Assembly: GCA_012862575.1 (NCBI GenBank)
Contig: BLSF01000046.1
Span: 124,001 to 188,000, forward strand
Reading direction: 5' to 3'
Origin: Parietichytrium sp. I65-24A
Taxonomy: Eukaryota; Sar; Bigyra; Thraustochytrida; Thraustochytriidae
DNA: 64,000 nucleotides
The position numbers and the translations under genes are program-made. Below the pieces are notes generated by a model. The model was not told the DNA's origin. It made no database searches and worked only from the letters and a program-made list of their open reading frames with translations. Position 1 is the first letter of the stretch. Every line of letters begins with the position of its first letter. Positions 31,074-40,789 of the stretch are shown piece by piece.

Positions 31074-32162
31074 CCGACACGAACACTCATTCACGCTCCA
31101 GTGCGCGTGTCAAAAACCAAAAACCAAAAACCAAATCTCTATTGATGGCTTTCTTGATCTTTCTTGAACAAATTCCTCTCCGTTCTCACGACTTGCGTCC
31201 TTTATGCTCTTCGCAGCAGTAGTAGCAGCAGCAGTAGCAAGAGCAGCACAGAGGGCAAGAGGACGAGAAAGTTCTGGCTGACGCGCCAGTAATCGCACAC
31301 AAAACAATCACTCTGCCACCGTCCACTTCGACTTTCTTCCCTCACCAACACTGTGAAAAACAGTACTCAGTACTCGATCGACGTGCCTTTCTTTACTTTT
31401 CTTTCCCCTCTTATCCCGTTGTTGTTGCCTCCAGTTATCTCCTCCTTCCTCCTTTTCCCGCGCAGCGACGTACGAGAAGCACACAGGTCGCTCCCTCACA
31501 ACGGCGTAACAGGTGAGGGCTCGCCAGCTGCGGGACCTGAGGGAAGCGCAGCCCTTACTACCCCGCTACCATTTACGCTGGCAGTCTCTCTTGGTGAGTT
31601 GGTGAGTTGGTGAGGGGGCTGGGGGAAAGGAAGGAAGGAAGGAAGGCACAATGCCCCTAAGAGCCAGCTACTTGAAAGGGTAGTATGAAACATGGGTATG
31701 CAGAGGCGTAGGGACTATTAGAGAGCAGTGGTTGAGGGGAGGAACAGATCGTTGTTCATCAGAGCCTGTGCTTCACGATGTGTGCTGCGATGCAGCGAGG
31801 CTCAAAGGTGTACTGACAGTGAGTACTCGAGTGCTTTCTGCGAGTACCAGAAGTTACAGAAAAGAAGGTAAGAAACGGTTAATGCCATACTTGGAATAAG
31901 GCAAATAACTTGAGGGAAACAGAAACAGAGACAGAGACATACATATATATAAGACATACATATAATATATATATATATAGAGAGAGAGAAACAGTGCGCC
32001 TCTTCGCCCATGGAAAGAGTTGTGAAGAGTTGGGAGAACGAACGTGGAAATTGAATGCGAATCTGTGTATCGTTCTTCGTTGAAACGCTAAATCGATCAG
32101 GCGTTGAGCTTTTCAAAAAGAAGGAATTCAAAAGGCACTGCGACGGAGCGAGCATTCTGAGA
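31074..32162. other. Divergent spacer between methyltransferase and PAP2 genes
   Basis: No gene seen. It holds AGC/AGT triplets at about 31206-31245, GGAAG repeats at about 31630, and a TA-rich tract (about 31940-31980, ATATATATATATAG) followed by GA repeats about 190 bp before the PAP2 start, which may be core promoter sequence. Confidence 0.55.
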
Positions 32163-32735
32163 ATGTCCACGGAGAAGAGCGACGTGAACGCCCTGCCGGC
32201 GAACTTGCTCAGGACCATGCCATACACGGCGTATGTGTGCACGGCGGCGTATGCGGCCATGTTTGCCAGCGGGAATGCGGCCGCGCTACTATCTGCGATG
32301 GTGGCGAATGAACTGGCGAATCACGTGTTCAAGTTCGCGGTGAAAAAGCTGTTTAACGAAGCAGAGTGGACAAGGCGGCCTCCGGGGGCGATGGACACGG
32401 GGATCTATCCGCAGCACTTTCCCAAAGTCAGCACGACTTCGGGGATGCCCAGTGGGCACTCGCAAACGGCCTGGTTCACCGCAGGACTGCTGATGAACTA
32501 CCTGTGGACGCACGACCGCGCCGTCCGCGGGGTGCCCTCGGTCTTGGTCTCGATGCTGTTTACGGCAGGAGTCGCTTTCCTCGTGAGCTTGTCTCGCACG
32601 AGATTTGGGGGCGTGCTGTGTGTGCACGTGAACGGCAAGATCCACCCGCCGCACACTCCTCTGCAGGTGGTGGTTGGGGGATGTCTGGGCTTGCTCCTGA
32701 GCACCTTTTTTTGGGGCTACGGCGCTTCAAAATAG
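32163..32735 (+). CDS. PAP2-type membrane phosphatase
   Basis: A 190-residue protein from MSTEKSDVN at 32163; in-frame sequence upstream to 32055 looks like UTR. PAP2 enzymes remove phosphate from lipid phosphates such as phosphatidate or dolichyl/isoprenyl diphosphate within membranes. Motif 1 is KLFNEAEWTRRP, slightly longer than the usual KX6RP. Motif 2 is GMPSGHSQ, with the catalytic-acid His. Motif 3 begins SLSRTRFGG and ends HTPLQVVVGG, with Gln where many members have Asp, as in several dolichyldiphosphatase-like proteins. About 19 residues containing CVHVNGKIHPPH are inserted between the Ser-Arg and the catalytic His. Hydrophobic segments lie near residues 20-60, 105-117, 126-144 and 170-187. 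Substrate is not determined. Confidence 0.83.
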   Translation: MSTEKSDVNALPANLLRTMPYTAYVCTAAYAAMFASGNAAALLSAMVANELANHVFKFAVKKLFNEAEWTRRPPGAMDTGIYPQHFPKVSTTSGMPSGHSQTAWFTAGLLMNYLWTHDRAVRGVPSVLVSMLFTAGVAFLVSLSRTRFGGVLCVHVNGKIHPPHTPLQVVVGGCLGLLLSTFFWGYGASK

Positions 32736-34050
32736 TCCTGTTCTTGTTTTTTTTTTCTGTGTTTCATAGTTCTTGCTTGGTGTGGAGCTTGGTCTGAGAC
32801 GAAAGATTGGCTCCTCTTACCAAAATTCTCTTTTTCTTGCAATCCTTTTTTATCAGTACGGTGAAGAATGGTGCACGAATCTCTCAAGAAGCTGCCGATG
32901 GTGCGACAATACCATGCTCGGCGCCCCAACTAGCCTTTCCCTTCGATCGCCACCAGCATCATTGTAATCCTGCAATTGCGAACTCTCACAGTTCGTCCAA
33001 AAGAAAAGACAGGCAATGTGAGGGAAAGGTATTCTCCAGAATGTGGGCATAGAGAAACAGGAGATGGTAGACCCCATCAATCAAAGAAGCAAAAGAAAAC
33101 GAAGAAGCTTCTTTACCAAGTATGGCAGAGGTTTCTCGTAGTTTCCAATATCCCGGGTAGTCGATCGAACTCGAAGCCTCGTGACCAACCCCTGCGTGAG
33201 CCAAATCTTTTCCTCATCCATCTACTCACCATTCCAACCAAGCACGCATCCACGCAGCCGCCAGTAATCAACCCACCAAAGCGTGCAGCCGCTCATTGCC
33301 TGTCCACCATCGTCTTCCACCGCATATCCCAAATGCATTCCATCGCCCCAAAACACAATCAATCAATCAATCAATCAATCAATCGGTCTGGATAGAACAC
33401 CGCAATTTCTTCACCACCTTTCCGTCATCCCTTATCGTTCTCATCTTCTTCTTCTCGCTCCTCCTCCATCTCACCGTCAACCAACCAAGCAACATCACCA
33501 AACTTTCCTTTTCAACGCGTTCATTTTAACAAGCAAACAAACAAACAAATAATCAACCAATCAATCAGTCAATCAATCAGTCAATCAATGAACCTCTGCC
33601 TTCCGCTTTTCACTTCCACCCTTCCTTCCTTCCATCCATCATTCATTCACTCATTCATCCATCATTAAACTTGAACACATTGATCACACTACACGATTTC
33701 ATTGATGGAAGATGTCTATCAGACACAAAGACAAAGACAAAGACGAAGACAAAGCCAAAGTCAAAGTCAAAGTCACAGAGAGAGACATAGAACGCCACGG
33801 ACCTACCACCAGCAGACCCCAAACGCGCCGCCGACGACTACGACGACGACGACGACGACCACGACGACGACCACGACGAGGAGCAGTGCGCGCGCATCAT
33901 CTTCTCTTCATCATCATATCTTCTCTTCTTCTTCTTCTCTCGAGCGTACACTTGCCGCATACGGCGCATACGTGGGCCATCCATCCTTCCATCCATCCTT
34001 CATCCGTCATCAAGCGCGCGACCGGCAGCAGCTGTGGCGTGTTTAAAACA
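32736..34050. other. Spacer between PAP2 and TBC1D5 genes, repeat-rich
   Basis: No gene called. Repeats include (AATC)7 at about 33356-33383, AAAC and AATC runs at about 33530-33590, ATTC/CATC runs at about 33620-33665, ACAAAG-type units at about 33724-33775, and (CGA)n at about 33838-33885. An open frame continues upstream of the TBC1D5 ATG to 33712, but it is made of these repeats and is treated as 5' UTR. Confidence 0.6.
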
Positions 34051-36399
34051 ATGGGGGATGCTCTGCCGGTGTCCTCAGCCGCGCACCGCGCTCTGGGCGG
34101 CCGGCTTGCCAGCTCCCCGTGCCGCTCGCTCGTCTGGCGCGCCGCCTGCGGCTCGCTGTGCGCGGCGGCGGGGCCAGCTTCTGAACTGGGAATCGGAATC
34201 GGAATCGGAACTGCAACTGCAACTGGAACTGCAACTGCAACTGCAACTGGAATTGGAATGGAGACTGAGACTGACGGGGCCCTGCTGTCGACGTGGGCGC
34301 GAGAGGCGACGGCGTCGCGCAGAGCTTACGAGCGTCTCCGGAGCGCTGCCAATGCGGACCCTCACGCGAGCGTTACGACGACGGCGATGTCAATGTCAAT
34401 GACGTCGACCAAGTCGACGAAGATGACCGGGCGGCAGACGGACGCGCTGGACCCTTTGAGCGACGCGCCGGGCAACCCGTGGGCGCAGGCGCGGCAGGAC
34501 GCCGAGCTGCGGGAGGAGATCGTGCGCGACGTGGAGCGGCTGTTTCCCGGCGGGTGCGGGGACGTCATGTCGCGCCCCGGGCGCCTGCGCGACGCCGTGG
34601 TAGGCGCCCTGTTCGTGTGGAGCAAGGCGCGCAGCCGCACGAGCTACCGACAGGGAATGCACGAGCTCGCGGCGCCGCTGGTCCTGACCGTCGCGGCCGA
34701 CGCGCTCGCGCTTCGAGCCGCACTAACATTGGCACTGGGAGAAGAAGAAGAAGAAGAAGAAGAAGAAGATGATGATGATGATGAAAGAAAGCGGGATCGC
34801 GAGTGGCGCGACGCGGGCTTGGAGGAGGTGGCCGGGCTGCCGCGGGCGGAGCAGTGGCGCGAGGAGCTGGCGCGGCGGCCGCGCGAGGAGGTGGAGCACC
34901 TGAAGACGCTGCTGGATCTGGCGAGCGTGGAGCATGACGCATTCTGGATGCTGGAGCGCGTCATGCGGGACATGGAGCCGCTCTTCCGCGTTAAGCGCGC
35001 CGCCGCGCTCTCCAAGCAGGAGATAGCGAAAGCCAAGGCGCTGTTAGCCAGGCGCAACAAGGGGCAGCAGCTGGGCGTGGTGCACCAGGAAGGCGGCCGG
35101 CAGAACCACAACCAGAAACAGGGACAGGGACAGGAGACCGAGGAGGAGGAGCTTCCGGTGCTGCGACTCTCCAAGTTCATCCAGCAAGACCTGCTGCGTA
35201 GAGTGGACGGCGCGCTGTGCAACCACCTGGGGGAGGTCGGCGTGGAGCCGCAGCTCTACGCACTGCGCTGGCTCAGGCTACTGTTCGCGCGCGAGTTCTC
35301 CATCCAGCAGACCTGTGTGCTCTGGGATGCCATGTTCGTAGACGCCTTCGACCTCGCGGGCAGGGCCGCGTGCCCGTCCGAGGCAGACAAGGACCTTGCC
35401 AGGTTTGACAAGATCGCCGACAAGTACATCCAGGACATCGCAAACTTGGATGACTCCGATGATGGTGGCGCCAACGCAATGCACAAGGACTGCATCCGGG
35501 ACCCCGGGCTCCCGCGGACCGCCGCCTACGTCGCTGTTAGCATGCTCTCGTACATGCGCAAAGATCTCCTGGACGGCGATTTTTCCACCGTGCTCCAACA
35601 CCTCATGAGGTTTCCGCACGTGGAAGATGCCCACATCTTTGTGCACCTGGCCTTCAATCTCCGCAACTCCATCGACCCTTCGCATGCCAAGACCCTCGTT
35701 CCAGCTGGCGCCACGCCGCCGCGCCCGTCGCCGCTCGCAAAGGCTGCGCGGGACTCGCATCCAGACTCGGGCTCTGATGACACCAAAGCATCTAATACCG
35801 CGAGAGTGGCAGCAGACCCGCTCGGCAATGCCACAAGGATGGCCCCACAGAGCGCCTTCAAGCGTGTGGACAATGCCCATCACCTACAAAACGACTCCTC
35901 CTCCTCCTCCTCAACGTCAAGTTCCCGACGACCCCGCGAGAGGACCTCTCCACCGCCGACAGCAAAGAGGGACCACTCCCCATCTTCGGCGATCGGGCTC
36001 TTCTTCAAAGACCTCGGCGAGAAGATTGAGCACATTTTCGACAAGCCTGATGACAACCAGCCCACTGTCCAGGAGCTCTCCTCACAGGTGAAGGAGCTCC
36101 AGGAGCAAGTGCAGAGGATGAGTGGGCTGCAGCGCCGGATGGGATCCTACCTTGGCCAAATTCTGACCGGGCTCGAGGAGTCTTGCCTCGCTCAATCGGC
36201 GTCGCAAGACGAAAACAGCAGCAGCAACAACGCCGATATGGGAGCCGTGCTAAATCACGCAGCCCACATCAAGACCGTGCGAGACGTCCTTCTGGGCCGC
36301 CTGAGTGAGAAAGATTGTGAGCAGACCTTGCAGATGCTCCCTCGCAGATCATCTGCAGCGCTGGAAACCTCCGAGAAGGCGATGGAGTCCCCTCTTTGA
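34051..36399 (+). CDS. TBC1D5-like Rab GTPase-activating protein
   Basis: A 782-residue protein from MGDALPV at 34051. TBC domains accelerate GTP hydrolysis on Rab proteins with an Arg and a Gln finger. Both are present: IVRDVER (Arg163) and SYRQGMHEL (Gln201). The first TBC block is CRSLVWRAACGSL (24-36). Further blocks match TBC1D5: DPLSDAPGNPW, EVGVEPQLYALRWLRLLFAREF and VLWDAMFVD, then AYVAVSMLSYMRKDLL. TBC1D5 acts on Rab7 at endosomes and binds retromer and autophagy factors. Low-complexity insertions break the domain: a Gly-Ile/Thr-Ala repeat (about 47-70), a Glu/Asp run, and a charged Gln-rich stretch. The C-terminal third is Ser-rich and ends with a coiled coil (VQELSSQVKELQEQVQRM). 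The GC-rich codons and coding repeats stand out from the neighbours. Confidence 0.87.
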   Translation: MGDALPVSSAAHRALGGRLASSPCRSLVWRAACGSLCAAAGPASELGIGIGIGTATATGTATATATGIGMETETDGALLSTWAREATASRRAYERLRSAANADPHASVTTTAMSMSMTSTKSTKMTGRQTDALDPLSDAPGNPWAQARQDAELREEIVRDVERLFPGGCGDVMSRPGRLRDAVVGALFVWSKARSRTSYRQGMHELAAPLVLTVAADALALRAALTLALGEEEEEEEEEDDDDDERKRDREWRDAGLEEVAGLPRAEQWREELARRPREEVEHLKTLLDLASVEHDAFWMLERVMRDMEPLFRVKRAAALSKQEIAKAKALLARRNKGQQLGVVHQEGGRQNHNQKQGQGQETEEEELPVLRLSKFIQQDLLRRVDGALCNHLGEVGVEPQLYALRWLRLLFAREFSIQQTCVLWDAMFVDAFDLAGRAACPSEADKDLARFDKIADKYIQDIANLDDSDDGGANAMHKDCIRDPGLPRTAAYVAVSMLSYMRKDLLDGDFSTVLQHLMRFPHVEDAHIFVHLAFNLRNSIDPSHAKTLVPAGATPPRPSPLAKAARDSHPDSGSDDTKASNTARVAADPLGNATRMAPQSAFKRVDNAHHLQNDSSSSSSTSSSRRPRERTSPPPTAKRDHSPSSAIGLFFKDLGEKIEHIFDKPDDNQPTVQELSSQVKELQEQVQRMSGLQRRMGSYLGQILTGLEESCLAQSASQDENSSSNNADMGAVLNHAAHIKTVRDVLLGRLSEKDCEQTLQMLPRRSSAALETSEKAMESPL
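34187..34262. repeat. Coding hexamer repeat (GGAATC / ACTGCA) in TBC1D5
   Basis: GGAATC units pass into ACTGCA/ACTGGA units, encoding alternating Gly-Ile then Thr-Ala residues inside the N-terminal part of the TBC domain. A (GAA)n(GAT)n repeat at about 34740-34785 encodes a Glu/Asp run in the same gene. Confidence 0.9.
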
Positions 36400-37069
36400 A
36401 CAAATGAAGGAAGCAAGGATGGATGGATGGATGGATGGATGGAGCGCGCGGGCGGGCGAAAACTTCGCTTGTTTTCGCTTTGATTGCTCAGGAGAGAGTG
36501 CCGGAAAACTATTCCATCAGCTCCTTGAACGTGTTCTGCGAATCGTCCTGGGTGCCCTCTGTGTAAAGAAAAGCCTACTAAGCTGAGGAAAATCACCTCT
36601 TTTGTGTTCTTGTCTGCAAGAAGCGATTTGAAGCAGCTATACTGGCCCACCTGCCCGTTGCGCGACCATGCAGCTTCTGTGACTCGAGCTGCTTTTGATC
36701 AAATAGAGAGAGGACTTCGCATTGTCATTTTCGACTTACTAACAAGCAAAAATAAGCGCATCGCAAGAGCTGCTCTCCGGACTTATTGCATGATCAGCCA
36801 CAGAGAGTCAAAACAAGCTACAATCTGTCTGTGCACGACGGCTCGATTGGGGCGAAAAATCCGAATTCGGACTGGAACAACAGATCGATGTAAACAGCGC
36901 CATGTTAAAATGCAAAATTTTTGTAGAGGTATTTCTAGGTTTGACCATGGAATTTGAACACATAAAAGAGAGAAAAGACAAAGACGAACTCGAGTCTCCT
37001 ATTCCTTAGCGCATCATGAGAAAAAAGAAATGAAAAAAAGTCCAGGCCGCATAATAGATGCTAAAAAGC
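36400..37069. other. Convergent spacer between TBC1D5 and USP genes
   Basis: Contains (GGAT)6 at about 36418-36442 just after the TBC1D5 stop codon. No gene seen. Confidence 0.6.
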
Positions 37070-39625
37070 TTAAGCGCGAAGGCGGTAAAAGAGAACATAC
37101 GCTTGTTGCGAGACCACATCTCCCTCGTCAGCGAGAGAAGTGCCTGAGTCATCCATAAGATACCACTCTGCTGTCTCGTGGTGGTTGACATAAGCGGTGT
37201 AATGGCCGCCACCCATACCGCCAATGTGGTTTGAGACCGCATACAAGTCGTAAATTGGCTCAGGATCACCTGGCGCTCTTCCGCGAACGTAGTCGCTGAG
37301 ATCGAGGCCGGTCAGAGGAAAGTTTACCAAGTCCGAAATTTTTTCGCGATCCACGCTAAGACGGATATACTGGTGCCGCTCGTAGTAGAAGCGCTTCAAG
37401 TGAATCACGAGGATATTGGGGGCAGTCCACAGATCCATCTCCTTGTACGCGCGAACAAGCTCCTTGCACTTGGGACAGAACCACTCATCGTTCTCACCAA
37501 GTTGCTCGCGCTCGCGGAATTTGTCAAAGCACTCGTTTAGGTCGAATCCTTTCTTCGCCTTCGAGCTGGAAGGCTTATCTCCACCGAGTTTGCCGAGACC
37601 CAGGTTTTCCTCCATTGTGTTGGACATGCGAGAAACTGCGGATCTGGACCAAAGTTTTTCGAACTCCTCCTTCATCATACCGCGCCCGCTCTCCGTGACA
37701 CGGAACTTGACGGTATCCGAGTTCAACCACTTGCACAAATCGTCGCTAATCACAATGTCTTTGTCCTGGTATCCCACGGTCAGGCTGAAAGGCTGAGCGT
37801 TTCCTATCTCGCTACCAAGTGCGGGGTTATCCACTTCTAAAGCGTCTATCTCAGACAAAAATTCCTTGGGCACCTTTTCGTCGCAAAACAGGTACCTCGC
37901 TCGATCCCAAACCTCCTTGTACAGCTCCCTAGTGGTTAAACTCTCGCGAATAACCACAAAGTCCGAGACTCTTAAAGCTTTAGATTGTGACAAAGAGCCG
38001 AAAAATCGGATCTCCAAAAGCTTGAGCGCATTTCCCGCGGAGGACTTGTTCGAAGGTGACGGAGCTCTCGGTGGGCCGATGACACTACTATCGCCCATTT
38101 CTTCGTCTGTGTCGGATAGGCCAGCATAGTTTTTAGGCGAAAGCTTCCTCTTGCCTGCCAGGCGCTGCGAATGGTTCAACTCGTACACCAACATCGGAGT
38201 GCCCTCTTCAAAAGTTTCCTCAAGCTTACGGCGATATGTATATTTGGACACGTATCTTTCCAGCGGATTGAATATCTTCGTGCACATCATGTTGGACGGA
38301 AAGAGGTCCGCTATGAGAAGGTCGCTTTCCAAGATGCCCGTCATCTTGGAAATCGCACTTGCCGCATCGGGCGGTTGAGCTCCCCGAAGCAATTCGATGT
38401 TGAGCCTCCTCGGCCGCTCGTTACCGTCTTTGCTGGGGAGCGGAATCAACACAACTTCGAAATGAGTCTTGTTCGACTTTGGGATTGGAACGCTCCAGTT
38501 CGAGTATGGGTCAAATTTCGTCGCCTCGGTCTTGCACACCGGGCAGGTCAAGTGGGATCGGAGCAAACCCATCATCGTGTCAACAACGATACTGTCATTC
38601 CGTTGCTTGAAGGCATCCCAAGACTCACGCGCTACCTCATCGTCTGGGCGGCCATTTGGTTCCACACCTTCCACGTATGGCTTCTTGCGAACCCGGTTCA
38701 GGTCCTCGTGAAGCCCGTCGACGAGGAGCGAAAACAGTTCGTGCGAGTCCTGTTGTTGATATCCCTGGAACTGCGTAAACGCGCGACCGAGCTGCTGCTT
38801 AAACTCCACGGGAGACACCACACTATAGCTGTCGCTCCAAATGTCCCGCATGAGCGCAGCGTACGCTTCGGCAAGCTTGCCTCCAGTGCCCAACGGGTTC
38901 TTGCGGTTCAGATCATTTTCGTAGTCCCCTTGAAGTAAGTAGTTCGTCAGAGGCAACGTAAAGCTCAGACACTGCAACATGGAGTTCATGAAGCATGTGT
39001 TACCAAGGTTCCGCAGACCGACGATTCCACTGTGTTTGGGCGCTTGCTGTACACCTTGAGCGCCATACATCGTCTTGGGCTTTGGAAAGTGAGTGTACCG
39101 CTGCGCAATCTCCTCCGAGTCAAGATCGATCCACACCTCCTTGCGCTGAGACGCGTACGTCCCCGCACGGGTCTCAATGAGTACCTTGCCGCGGCTCGGG
39201 ACTCCTGAGAGCATACCGCGCTTCTTTTTGGGACTCGTGGCCCCGTTTCTATTGACGCTTGCGCGACCCCCATCTGAGCTACTGCCGGAGTCGCCATCTC
39301 GTGAGCTACTCTTCCTTGCAAATTTCTTTACCTTGCCAACGAGCCAAATGCCCCTTCCTCCCGGCGAGTCCGATGAGATGCTGGAATAACTTGGCGAGTA
39401 GCTCGAGTACGAGTAACTCGATGAATAATACGACGTCGGGGATGTAACCGACGATGCTCGCGAGAGAGCATTCTTGTGAATTTCCACTTCCTCGTCCTTT
39501 CTTAGCTGAGTGCGCCAGTCCGGAACTCGTGTGTACGGAGGCTGCAGGTGCTCTTCATCCGTAGCGTCAAATTCTTCGTCGTCAGATTCTTCGAAAGAGA
39601 GAAAGTGAACGGTCAGTCCTTGCAT
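37070..39625 (-). CDS. Ubiquitin carboxyl-terminal hydrolase (USP family)
   Basis: An 851-residue cysteine protease that removes ubiquitin from proteins. The Cys box is GLRNLGNTCFMNS with catalytic Cys211. The His box is GGMGGGHYTAYV with His808, and the third triad residue is in WYLMDDSG (Asp825). The USP fold ends VLFYRLRA at the extreme C-terminus. Zinc-ribbon pairs CPVC (in the SHLTCPVCKTE block) and CPKC (before KELVRAYKEMDLW) are kept. The long insertion between them and the block YQQQDSHELFSLLVDGLHEDLNRV resemble the USP4/USP11/USP15 and fungal Ubp12 group, but no DUSP domain is present. The first ~190 residues are disordered, with an acidic start and a striking Ser/Tyr-rich run (about 64-85). 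It is divergent from the EF-hand gene, 314 bp between start codons. Confidence 0.94.
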   Translation of the reverse strand: MQGLTVHFLSFEESDDEEFDATDEEHLQPPYTRVPDWRTQLRKDEEVEIHKNALSRASSVTSPTSYYSSSYSYSSYSPSYSSISSDSPGGRGIWLVGKVKKFARKSSSRDGDSGSSSDGGRASVNRNGATSPKKKRGMLSGVPSRGKVLIETRAGTYASQRKEVWIDLDSEEIAQRYTHFPKPKTMYGAQGVQQAPKHSGIVGLRNLGNTCFMNSMLQCLSFTLPLTNYLLQGDYENDLNRKNPLGTGGKLAEAYAALMRDIWSDSYSVVSPVEFKQQLGRAFTQFQGYQQQDSHELFSLLVDGLHEDLNRVRKKPYVEGVEPNGRPDDEVARESWDAFKQRNDSIVVDTMMGLLRSHLTCPVCKTEATKFDPYSNWSVPIPKSNKTHFEVVLIPLPSKDGNERPRRLNIELLRGAQPPDAASAISKMTGILESDLLIADLFPSNMMCTKIFNPLERYVSKYTYRRKLEETFEEGTPMLVYELNHSQRLAGKRKLSPKNYAGLSDTDEEMGDSSVIGPPRAPSPSNKSSAGNALKLLEIRFFGSLSQSKALRVSDFVVIRESLTTRELYKEVWDRARYLFCDEKVPKEFLSEIDALEVDNPALGSEIGNAQPFSLTVGYQDKDIVISDDLCKWLNSDTVKFRVTESGRGMMKEEFEKLWSRSAVSRMSNTMEENLGLGKLGGDKPSSSKAKKGFDLNECFDKFREREQLGENDEWFCPKCKELVRAYKEMDLWTAPNILVIHLKRFYYERHQYIRLSVDREKISDLVNFPLTGLDLSDYVRGRAPGDPEPIYDLYAVSNHIGGMGGGHYTAYVNHHETAEWYLMDDSGTSLADEGDVVSQQAYVLFYRLRA

Positions 39626-39939
39626 GTAGGTGCGTTGTCCTTGAGACAGTTTTGAGGGCTTATTTGATTTGAGACCTCCGACAGATTCGAGATGTGGACA
39701 AGAAGGCAGTACGATTCGGTTTTCATGGAACCAAGCATTAACTTGAGAGTAACAGCGTACTCGCCGATGTTAGCTTACCATCATCAAGCTGGTTGGGTTG
39801 AACTGCTCGCTCCATCGCAGGGAAAGCAAAAGTGGCTTCGCTTGCTAATTCGCTTGGCAGCAGCCTCTCCCAAGACCAGATTGACCGGTCCGGTTGCGGC
39901 CAAAGTCGAGGGCGGAAAGCAGGCATCGCAGTTCGTACA
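39626..39939. promoter_or_regulatory. Short divergent intergenic region between USP and EF-hand genes
   Basis: The start codons of two diverging genes are 314 bp apart, so a shared or bidirectional promoter is likely. No TATA box is evident. The frame of the EF-hand gene stays open some distance into this region, beginning only with a GTG. Confidence 0.45.
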
Positions 39940-40476
39940 ATGCATCTCAGCGCGGAACAAGAGGCGGAATTGCGAGCTGCCTTCGATATGGTCGCAAGGA
40001 GCAGGCTCTCCGAAGATTCCGATTCTGAAGAGGAGGGGGACGGCACGGAGGCACCGCTGGTGGTGCACCGGATGCAGATCATGGAGCTCCTGCAAATGCT
40101 TGGAATCGTCGCCGGCGAAGACTCGGTTGCACAGATATGCAGTGAAGACCCTGCGCTCAACGGCAGGTCGAGCTTCACGTACGAGGAGTTTCTCACTTTT
40201 ATGGCTAGCTTTCATGAACGGCACGATGCCCAAGAGGAAATCGATCAGGCGTTTCTGGCCATCAGAGACGCTGCGGGGGTGAGCGAAAGTTCAGACTTGT
40301 TGTCGCCTGCAGCAATACTTTCGTTTTTGCAGGGCCGCGGTGAAACAACTGTATCGCTGGCTGACTGCGAAAGGATCGTTGAATTGATTGGATCCAAGGG
40401 CTACATCTCATACGGCGAGTTTTTCCAGCACATGCTCAACTCATGCACCAATCATGGTTCAGCGAATCCATACTGA
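39940..40476 (+). CDS. Calmodulin/centrin-like protein with degenerate EF-hands
   Basis: A 178-residue protein from MHLSAEQEAELRAAFDMV at 39940. It shows the four-helix-pair rhythm of calmodulin: AELRAAFDMV, then FTYEEFLTFMASF, EEIDQAFLAI, and GYISYGEFFQHML. The calcium loops are altered. The first is replaced by an acidic insert (SEDSDSEEEGDG), the second (DPALNGRSSFTYEE) has extra residues, the third lacks acidic ligands, and the fourth (IGSKGYISYGEF) lacks the leading Asp residues. Calcium binding is therefore doubtful; a structural or light-chain-like role is possible. An upstream in-frame extension exists but starts only at a GTG. Confidence 0.75.
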   Translation: MHLSAEQEAELRAAFDMVARSRLSEDSDSEEEGDGTEAPLVVHRMQIMELLQMLGIVAGEDSVAQICSEDPALNGRSSFTYEEFLTFMASFHERHDAQEEIDQAFLAIRDAAGVSESSDLLSPAAILSFLQGRGETTVSLADCERIVELIGSKGYISYGEFFQHMLNSCTNHGSANPY

Positions 40477-40789
40477 GTTTTTCCGCAGACAAGCTCGAAA
40501 TCAACTCGGGCAAGGCTCTTCTTTGGAGTTGCGCGCAATTGTGCAAGGTGCACAAGTTACGCAACACCACCGGTGCTGACTGTAGAGTAATTTGTTTATT
40601 ATTATTTTTAAAACACAGAAGTTTGGAAAAAAAAGAGAAAAACAGTTTTTGTCTGTCTGTTTGTTTGTTTGTTTTTTTGATATAAAAGATTGCTGGACTC
40701 TATTCAATCGTTTTTACTAAGGCAAGATCTTGGAACAGAGACGCTGCAAGTGTGAATGGTGTCGAATCCAGCCTCACGGCTCGCACTAT
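40477..40789. other. Convergent spacer between EF-hand gene and RPN1
   Basis: 313 bp shared 3' region with a T-rich patch (TTTGTTTGTTTGTTT at about 40656-40675) and TTTATTATTATTTTT at about 40590. No gene. Confidence 0.6.

Noticed and set aside
33712-34050. N-terminal extension of TBC1D5 in the same frame
   Set aside because: Encoded entirely by Lys/Asp- and Arg-rich simple repeats; the ATG at 34051 sits just before the first conserved TBC block.
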